Source: Candidatus Peregrinibacteria bacterium (lineage in GTDB: Bacteria; Patescibacteriota; Gracilibacteria; Peribacterales; Peribacteraceae). Taken from it: a DNA stretch of 10,867 nucleotides. The position numbers and the translations under genes were made by a program. Where the stretch lies: the NCBI GenBank assembly GCA_030638845.1, contig DAOWDW010000071.1, forward strand, positions 1-10,867, written 5' to 3'. The notes below the pieces were generated by a model, which saw nothing but the letters and a program-made list of their open reading frames with translations, was not told the DNA's origin and ran no database searches. Below are positions 6,445 through 10,867 of this stretch, one piece after another. Each line of letters starts with the position of its first letter. Position 1 is the first letter of the stretch.

Positions 6445-7398
6445 ATGATCTCCTTCATCCTCGCCGGCGGCTTTGCTACAAGATTGTGGCCAATAACTGA
6501 GAAGAGGGCGAAACCCTTGCTTCCTCTAGCTGGTATACCACTTATTTCTCATCTTACAGAGAAGATTCCAAACAATATTCCAATTGTTGTAAGTACAAAT
6601 GCAGCATTTGGTAATGATTTTATTGAATGGAAAAACACTCAAGATAGATCCAATATTTCTATAGTTGTTGAAGAAACAATTAATGACGATCAAAAATTGG
6701 GAGCTCTGGGTGCAGTGGCTCAGTGGATAGAGAATGAAAATATTTATGAGGATGTACTTCTTTTAACTGGAGATAATTACTGTGGTTTCTCCATAGAAAA
6801 ATTTATTTCTTCAGCTAGACCAAGTATTAGCCTGCTAGCAGCGCACGATATTGGTAATCTAGGTCTTGCGAAATTGTTTGGAACGGTACTTTTAAACGAA
6901 GACGGAAAGCAGATAAAAGGATTTGAAGAAAAGCCAAAAAACCCAAAAACAACACTTGTTAGCACTGGTTGTTCTATACTTTCTGCAGAAATACTGCCAA
7001 TACTCAAAGAATACGCAAAGCAGCACCCAGATAATATTGGAGGAATATTTGAGGAACTAATTCAAAGAAATATAAACATAGACTGTTTTCAATTTGAAGA
7101 CCCATGGTTTGATATTGGGTCTTTTAATGCATATATAGAAGCAACCAAGATTCTAGTTGGGAATCACACGCTAAAAGATTCTGAAGAACAAATACAAAAT
7201 TGTACGCTAAATGGTGCGAATGTTATTGGAGCTGGCTCTAGAGTAATAAATAGTACATTAAATAATGTAGTACTATTTAATAATTGCATTGTAGATGACT
7301 GTATACTCGAAAATTGTATAATTGATAACGAATGTGCACTTAAAGGGATAGATTTAACGGGGAAGATGCTTAGGGAAAGAACAACATTGAAAATGTAG
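6445..7398 (+). CDS. Sugar-1-phosphate nucleotidyltransferase with beta-helix tail
   Basis: The product has 317 residues. An N-terminal nucleotidyltransferase fold (about 1-235) shows the nucleotide-binding loop ILAGGFATRLWP (5-16), the lysine of AKPLLPLAG (K23), the metal-site aspartate in LLTGDNY (D110), GFEEKP (159-164) and WFDIGS (221-226). Residues 248-302 form an isoleucine/asparagine/cysteine-rich repeat typical of a left-handed beta-helix. This is the layout of RmlA-like and archaeal-type sugar-phosphate nucleotidylyltransferases, which make NDP-sugars from NTP and a sugar 1-phosphate. The exact sugar and nucleotide (dTDP- or UDP-glucose, GDP-mannose) cannot be read. The consensus GGxGTRL carries Ala for the second Gly, a common variant. 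The start is ATG 6445, with a TATTCT box 10 bases before it. It probably supplies donor sugars for envelope polysaccharide, in line with its upstream neighbour. Confidence 0.9.
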   Translation: MISFILAGGFATRLWPITEKRAKPLLPLAGIPLISHLTEKIPNNIPIVVSTNAAFGNDFIEWKNTQDRSNISIVVEETINDDQKLGALGAVAQWIENENIYEDVLLLTGDNYCGFSIEKFISSARPSISLLAAHDIGNLGLAKLFGTVLLNEDGKQIKGFEEKPKNPKTTLVSTGCSILSAEILPILKEYAKQHPDNIGGIFEELIQRNINIDCFQFEDPWFDIGSFNAYIEATKILVGNHTLKDSEEQIQNCTLNGANVIGAGSRVINSTLNNVVLFNNCIVDDCILENCIIDNECALKGIDLTGKMLRERTTLKM

Positions 7399-7445
7399 CA
7401 ATACCGAAATGTATCAATATAGCAATAATAGTATACAGTTCCACA

Positions 7446-7498
7446 AATCGCTTACGTATTGCTTCATTGTTTTCATTGTCTTCATTATTTCATTCCTT
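7446..7498 (+). repeat. Short tandem repeat module, octamer/nonamer type (copy 3)
   Basis: The core at 7446-7473 matches 5398-5425 with four mismatches in 28. Units follow head to tail: TATTGCTT (7457-7464), CATTGTTTT (7465-7473), CATTGTCTT (7474-7482), CATTATTT (7483-7490) and CATTCCTT (7491-7498). It lies in the 172-bp spacer between the nucleotidyltransferase and the SecD-like lipoprotein; nothing else but a promoter is seen there. Confidence 0.75.
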
Positions 7499-7534
7499 AT
7501 GTATTTCTTTCTAAATAAATAGTCACATACTCGA

Positions 7535-7563
7535 TTGCATGCAACCTTTCCCTTCCCTACACT
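7535..7563 (+). promoter_or_regulatory. Promoter with -35 and -10 boxes, leaderless spacing
   Basis: TTGCAT (7535-7540) and TACACT (7558-7563) are 17 bp apart, the ideal sigma-70 spacing. Seven bases then lead to the ATG at 7571. It is the best full promoter in the window and would drive the lipoprotein gene and possibly secD. Confidence 0.6.
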
Positions 7564-7570
7564 CTTTCTG

Positions 7571-8074
7571 ATGAAAAAATTATTCTCCATTTTACTCATT
7601 TTGCCAGTGCTATCTGCTTGCGCGGCTACATCTGTCACATACGATATTACGATTGATGATGAAAATCTGAAAGATGAACTTATTGTTGCTGCAACAAAAG
7701 TTATTGAAAGACGAATGCAAAATATAGGAGAGGAAATATTAGAATTAGATATTCAAAAAGAAGATATCCTTCAAATATATGTAAAAGCAAAAGAACAAGC
7801 AGCATTAGATATTTTATCAGATGAACTAACATCTACTTTTGACTTTCAAATTATGGAAGAGGCTCCAGAAATTGAGGCCGAAAAAATAGTAGATGGGCAT
7901 GGAGGCTTTAGTCCAACAGGAATAACTGGAGAAGACGTTATAATATTAGAAGCATCCGAAGAATCTGGCGGAAAAGGAAGAGTAGCTATTACATTAACAA
8001 AGGAGGGACGCGAAAAAATTGCAGAAGTCTTTAGAAATAACATAGGTAAAAACACTGGCATATTTGTGCGCTGA
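7571..8074 (+). CDS. SecD P1-domain-like lipoprotein, interrupted near its 3' end
   Basis: From ATG 7571 the product has 167 residues. It begins with a lipoprotein signal peptide ending in the lipobox LSAC (lipidated Cys17). The mature part parallels the periplasmic P1 region of the SecD encoded just downstream. ATKVIERRMQNIGEEILEL matches SecD's RTVLERRINALG, FDFQIMEE matches LEFKEED, and GFSPTGITGEDV followed by RVAITLTKEGREKIAEVFRNNIGKNTGIFV matches SecD's GWKDTQLDGKHF and its GAKLFQELTARN-IFV stretch. There are no SecD membrane helices. It is thus a membrane-anchored soluble paralogue, perhaps a SecDF accessory factor; function is inferred. The frame ends at a TGA directly followed by TAA, yet conserved sequence continues in the same frame beyond it (see next entry). 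An upstream in-frame ATG at 7535 is rejected, because ATG 7571 has the promoter and a clean signal peptide. Confidence 0.8.
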   Translation: MKKLFSILLILPVLSACAATSVTYDITIDDENLKDELIVAATKVIERRMQNIGEEILELDIQKEDILQIYVKAKEQAALDILSDELTSTFDFQIMEEAPEIEAEKIVDGHGGFSPTGITGEDVIILEASEESGGKGRVAITLTKEGREKIAEVFRNNIGKNTGIFVR

Positions 8075-8077
8075 TAA

Positions 8078-8221
8078 CTGTTTTCTAAGCTTCTACTATA
8101 AACGGATGAATTGAAAGATCATATTATTATTACAGATATTCCTTCTTATGAACTTGCAAAAGTATTTACAGACGATGTAAATGTAGGACTCCATGTACTT
8201 TTTATACTTTCAACGAAATAA
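8078..8221 (+). pseudogene. Detached C-terminal end of the SecD-like lipoprotein
   Basis: Reading on in the same frame past the TGA-TAA (8072-8077) gives LFSKLLL, a third stop (TAA 8102-8104 region in the shifted reading; in frame, the TAA just before ACG-GAT), then an intact tail from 8105 to a TAA at 8219-8221. That tail includes HIIITDIPSYELAKVF and aligns with SecD's GTAIITGMQNFDEAKDLA. The region 8065-8107 also reads partly in the +2 frame as ALITVF-stop-ASTING, which resembles SecD's LISAPTVQGE. The damage could therefore be nonsense changes or a pair of compensating indels plus a stop. Without rescue this stretch is untranslated. It ends 6 bp before secD. Confidence 0.6.
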
Positions 8222-8227
8222 AGCATT

Positions 8228-10651
8228 ATGACTAATCATAAACAAAAAAATATTTGGCCAATAATTGCAGTTGTAGTTGCGGCTTTATTATTACTTGTAG
8301 CATTGCCACAGAGCAAAAAACAATGGGCACCCTCTTTTATGCGTAATGCACATATTCATTTCGGGTTAGATTTAGCAGGTGGTACACAATTAGATTTTAG
8401 AATTTCAGAAGAAGAGATGAACGAACAAATCGAAAATCTTAAAATAAATATTGAAGAAGCAAAAAATATGAGTGCATCTGGAGAAGAAATTGCACTACTA
8501 GAACAACAACTAAATGTTGTTACTCAGCAAAGACAATATATTGTAGAATCCATTCGTACAGTACTGGAAAGAAGAATTAATGCGTTAGGTGTAAGTGAAG
8601 CAGTAATTACTCCTTCATACATAGGAAATGAAAAACACCTACTTGTAGAATGCCCAGGAGTAGTAAATACACAAAAATGTATTAATACTGTTGGAAAAAC
8701 AATTACACTTGAATTTAAGGAAGAAGATATAGAACCAACAGGCGAATATGAACAAGGTATAAGAGACAAAGCCTCATCAGCATATTCTCGCGTTACAGAA
8801 AGTGGAGATATACTCGAGGTAATTGGACAAGACTTAAGTGACGACTTAGAAGTAGCATATCTTGGAAATGTACAATATTTCAAAAATGAAATTCCAGAAG
8901 GAATAAATAACTTATGGAACAAAAACCCAAGTGACAAAATATACATGCAAGAAGGAAATTTAAGCATTCCACAGATGAATGAAGAAGGGAAACAAGTTGT
9001 ACAAGAAATCCCTGGAATGTACTTAACTCAAATTACTCGTGAAAAAACTCAAACTGGAAGAACATTAAACGATGCACCTTCGGCTTTTTCACTTCTTGAA
9101 GAAATTGAAGATAACGCAAAATATATAACTTACGACAATGGAAGTATAAATGATGTACCTAACAACATTGCAAATACTATACAAACCATGACTGTTGGCA
9201 GTTTAGAAGTAGTACCAAATGAAAATGAGTCTGCAAGTATTATATTTTTACGTTACAAACTAGAGGGCTCCGAGGAAATGGAAGCAAGCCACATTATAAT
9301 TTCATATGAAGGAGCAACTTCTGCCTCCGAAGATATAACACGTACAAAAAAAGAGGCAAAAGAATTAGCAGATGAACTTTATAATAGAATTCAAGAAGGA
9401 GAAGACCTTGGAGAACTTGCCCTTGAATATTCGAATGGAGAATCTGCTCAAAGAAACGGTAATCTAGGACTTTTTGCCAGAAATGATATGGTTGCAGAAT
9501 TCTCCAATGTAGCATTTGCCCTTAAAGAAGAAGAAATAAGCCAACCTATAGAAACAGCATTTGGATTCCATATTATTCGTGCAGATTCAACTCCTTCGAA
9601 AGACCCAGATACAGTTGCATTTGAAGAACTTGTAATTTCTGGAGAAGACGCTGTAGGCAAGGCAAATAATATTTTAGTAAAACTACAAACAGGAGAAGTT
9701 AAAGCTCAAGAAGAAATTGCTTTCTTCCATCAAATTTTCTTTTCCTTTCTACCAACAGGCTGGAAAGATACCCAATTGGATGGAAAACACTTTAGAGCAG
9801 CAACTGTAACACTAGACCCAACTACCAATATTCCTGTAGTTCAAATAATGTTTAACGACGAAGGAGCAAAGCTATTCCAAGAACTAACTGCTAGAAATAT
9901 TGAAAAACGCATTGCAATATTTGTTGGAGGACAACTTATTTCCGCACCAACAGTTCAAGGAGAAATTGCAGGAGGAACTGCTATTATTACTGGAATGCAA
10001 AATTTTGATGAAGCAAAAGATTTAGCTCAAAACTTAAATACAGGAGCAATCCCCGCTCCTATTTATTTAGCAGGTCAAAGAACAGTAGAGGCAACCCTAG
10101 GAGCAGACGCTTTAAGAACCTCTTTAAAAGCTGCATTAATAGGAATAATCATTCTTATGCTATATATGGTTGCTCACTATAGGATTCTAGGAATTGTTGC
10201 TTCATTTGCACTTAGCATTTATGCCCTTATTTTCTTTGCGCTACTAAAGCTTCCTCTCTTTCTATTTTCAAGCCAATACATAGTTCTTACTCTTGCTGGT
10301 ATGGCAGGAATAATACTTAGTATTGGAATAGCTGTAGATGCAAATGTACTAATCTTCGAACGAATAAAAGAAGAACTACGCAAAGGAAAGGCATTATCTA
10401 CATCTGTAGAAACAGGATTTAAACGTGCTTGGCCAAGTATTAGAGATGGAAATGTTTCAACATTTATTACCTGCATAATTCTATTTCTAGTTGGCACATC
10501 AATAATTCGTGGTTTTGCCATTACTCTTGGTATTGGTGTTTTACTTTCTATGTTCTCAGCAATTATTATTACAAGATGGCTTGTTGAAAAAGTAGCACTT
10601 TCACCATTAGGCAAGAGAGAATCCTTTTTCTACAGAAAACCTAATAAATAA
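8228..10651 (+). CDS. secD: Protein translocase subunit SecD with inserted parvulin (PpiC) domain
   Basis: SecD works with SecF beside SecYEG, using the proton gradient to help pull exported proteins across the membrane. The order here is TM1 (about 9-28), GLDLAGGTQL (46-55), the first part of the periplasmic P1 domain with VLERRINALG (112-121), an unfamiliar stretch (about 170-350), a complete parvulin domain (about 352-452) and the rest of P1 with GWKDTQLDGKHF and LISAPTVQGE. Five TM helices follow, bearing GIAVDANVLIFERIKEELR (700-718) and FKRAWPSIRDGNVSTF (731-746). The parvulin shows HIII, ELALEYSNG, GNLGLFARNDMVAEF and AFGFHII. It has 807 residues against about 400-620 for usual SecD; the excess is the insertion. 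Fused chaperone/isomerase activity on emerging substrates is inferred. The start is ATG 8228; TATACT (8203-8208) lies 19 bases upstream. No secF follows. Confidence 0.95.
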   Translation: MTNHKQKNIWPIIAVVVAALLLLVALPQSKKQWAPSFMRNAHIHFGLDLAGGTQLDFRISEEEMNEQIENLKINIEEAKNMSASGEEIALLEQQLNVVTQQRQYIVESIRTVLERRINALGVSEAVITPSYIGNEKHLLVECPGVVNTQKCINTVGKTITLEFKEEDIEPTGEYEQGIRDKASSAYSRVTESGDILEVIGQDLSDDLEVAYLGNVQYFKNEIPEGINNLWNKNPSDKIYMQEGNLSIPQMNEEGKQVVQEIPGMYLTQITREKTQTGRTLNDAPSAFSLLEEIEDNAKYITYDNGSINDVPNNIANTIQTMTVGSLEVVPNENESASIIFLRYKLEGSEEMEASHIIISYEGATSASEDITRTKKEAKELADELYNRIQEGEDLGELALEYSNGESAQRNGNLGLFARNDMVAEFSNVAFALKEEEISQPIETAFGFHIIRADSTPSKDPDTVAFEELVISGEDAVGKANNILVKLQTGEVKAQEEIAFFHQIFFSFLPTGWKDTQLDGKHFRAATVTLDPTTNIPVVQIMFNDEGAKLFQELTARNIEKRIAIFVGGQLISAPTVQGEIAGGTAIITGMQNFDEAKDLAQNLNTGAIPAPIYLAGQRTVEATLGADALRTSLKAALIGIIILMLYMVAHYRILGIVASFALSIYALIFFALLKLPLFLFSSQYIVLTLAGMAGIILSIGIAVDANVLIFERIKEELRKGKALSTSVETGFKRAWPSIRDGNVSTFITCIILFLVGTSIIRGFAITLGIGVLLSMFSAIIITRWLVEKVALSPLGKRESFFYRKPNK

Positions 10652-10664
10652 ATTTCCTCAATAT

Positions 10665-10867
10665 ATGGACTCTATTCAAATTAATAATCTTGAAATACAG
10701 ACACAAATAGGTGTTCCAGATAAAGAGAGAGAAAATGAGCAGAGGATTATTTGTTCTATAGAAATATTTTTTGATGCAAAACCAACAGCAATTAGCGATA
10801 ATATAAATGAAGGAATTGACTACGAGAAAGTTATAAACAATATTCAAAAGCTCGCAACAAAAGAAAG
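10665..10867 (+). CDS. folB: Dihydroneopterin aldolase FolB, 5' part (runs off the window)
   Basis: An open frame starts at ATG 10665, 13 bp after the secD stop, and continues to the window end (67 complete codons, no stop). The start, IQINNLEIQTQIGVPDKERE, followed by NEQRIICSIEIFFD and INEGIDYEKVINNIQKLA, is the classic N-terminal half of the FolB/FolX fold of about 120 residues. FolB cleaves 7,8-dihydroneopterin to 6-hydroxymethyl-7,8-dihydropterin and glycolaldehyde in folate synthesis. The conserved glutamate of the DKER segment is present; the catalytic lysine lies in the missing half, so FolX-type epimerase activity cannot be excluded. Close spacing suggests co-transcription with secD. 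No Shine-Dalgarno sequence is seen. Confidence 0.85.
   Translation, partial: MDSIQINNLEIQTQIGVPDKERENEQRIICSIEIFFDAKPTAISDNINEGIDYEKVINNIQKLATKE

Noticed and set aside
5398..7498. CRISPR array
   Set aside because: The repeat units are 7-9 bases and directly adjacent, with no unique spacers of constant length and no cas genes.
7414..7638. Minus-strand 74-codon frame across the repeat spacer
   Set aside because: It is made largely of the translated tandem repeat (MKTMKTMKQ) and overlaps the lipoprotein signal peptide and its promoter.
7571..8104. Alternative genetic code with TGA read as glycine, as in Gracilibacteria/Absconditabacteria
   Set aside because: All clearly intact genes read through without in-frame TGA and use normal glycine codons. 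Reading the TGA at 8072 as Gly adds one residue before the adjacent TAA.
8060..8107. Diversity-generating retroelement or phase-variable tract
   Set aside because: No template repeat, reverse transcriptase gene or homopolymer/short-repeat tract is visible around the interruption.
8524..8967. Minus-strand 147-codon frame inside secD, and similar long antisense frames elsewhere
   Set aside because: Their translations are low-complexity (serine- or leucine-rich) mirrors of strongly conserved plus-strand codons.
10641..10847. Minus-strand 68-codon frame at the right edge
   Set aside because: The plus strand over the same bases encodes a recognisable FolB N-terminus.

Overview
The window is bacterial, strongly AT-rich DNA with short intergenic gaps. 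The house-keeping genes are ordinary bacterial families: rlmD, rlmH, secD and the 5' part of folB. The low GC, a membrane half of a sugar-transferase gene standing alone, a parvulin-containing SecD and start codons without Shine-Dalgarno sequences would fit a Patescibacteria/CPR lineage, perhaps close to Peregrinibacteria. That placement is an inference from style; no marker here proves it. The standard bacterial code fits. Intact genes end in TAA or TAG, and none needs TGA read as an amino acid.

Left part (1-1340): accessory-looking DNA, visibly richer in GC than the rest. It begins with two adjacent hairpins. These are followed by a short minus-strand coding remnant, an unrecognised plus-strand gene without a proper start codon, and an unrecognised minus-strand gene.

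Middle (1391-5352): a two-TM bacterial-PH-domain protein lies tail to tail with a 61-codon membrane ORF that resembles only the C-terminal end of YraQ-type (COG0701) permeases. A 63-codon unknown ORF follows. Next comes a minus-strand pair of 23S rRNA methyltransferase genes (rlmD then rlmH). A secreted HEFGH metalloprotease-like gene is divergent from rlmD across a 39-bp spacer.

Right part (5477-end): surface and export functions. A standalone N-terminal half of a WbaP/WcaJ-type sugar transferase (four TMs plus a nucleotide-binding-like domain, no catalytic domain) precedes a sugar-phosphate nucleotidyltransferase with a left-handed beta-helix tail. Then comes a lipoprotein that copies the periplasmic P1 part of SecD and is interrupted near its 3' end. 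The full secD follows, and its periplasmic region has acquired a complete parvulin (PpiC) peptidyl-prolyl isomerase domain. A folB reading frame starts 13 bp after secD and runs off the window. No secF is seen.

Two architectural themes recur. First, several genes have a -10-like hexamer only 6-12 nt before the start codon and no Shine-Dalgarno sequence, which points to leaderless or nearly leaderless mRNAs. Second, three intergenic spacers in the right part carry related short tandem repeats of 7, 8 or 9 nt next to a shared 13-28 nt core, once in inverted orientation.

The strongest candidates for something undescribed are the SecD-parvulin fusion with its tandem lipoprotein paralogue, and the dispersed short-tandem-repeat module.
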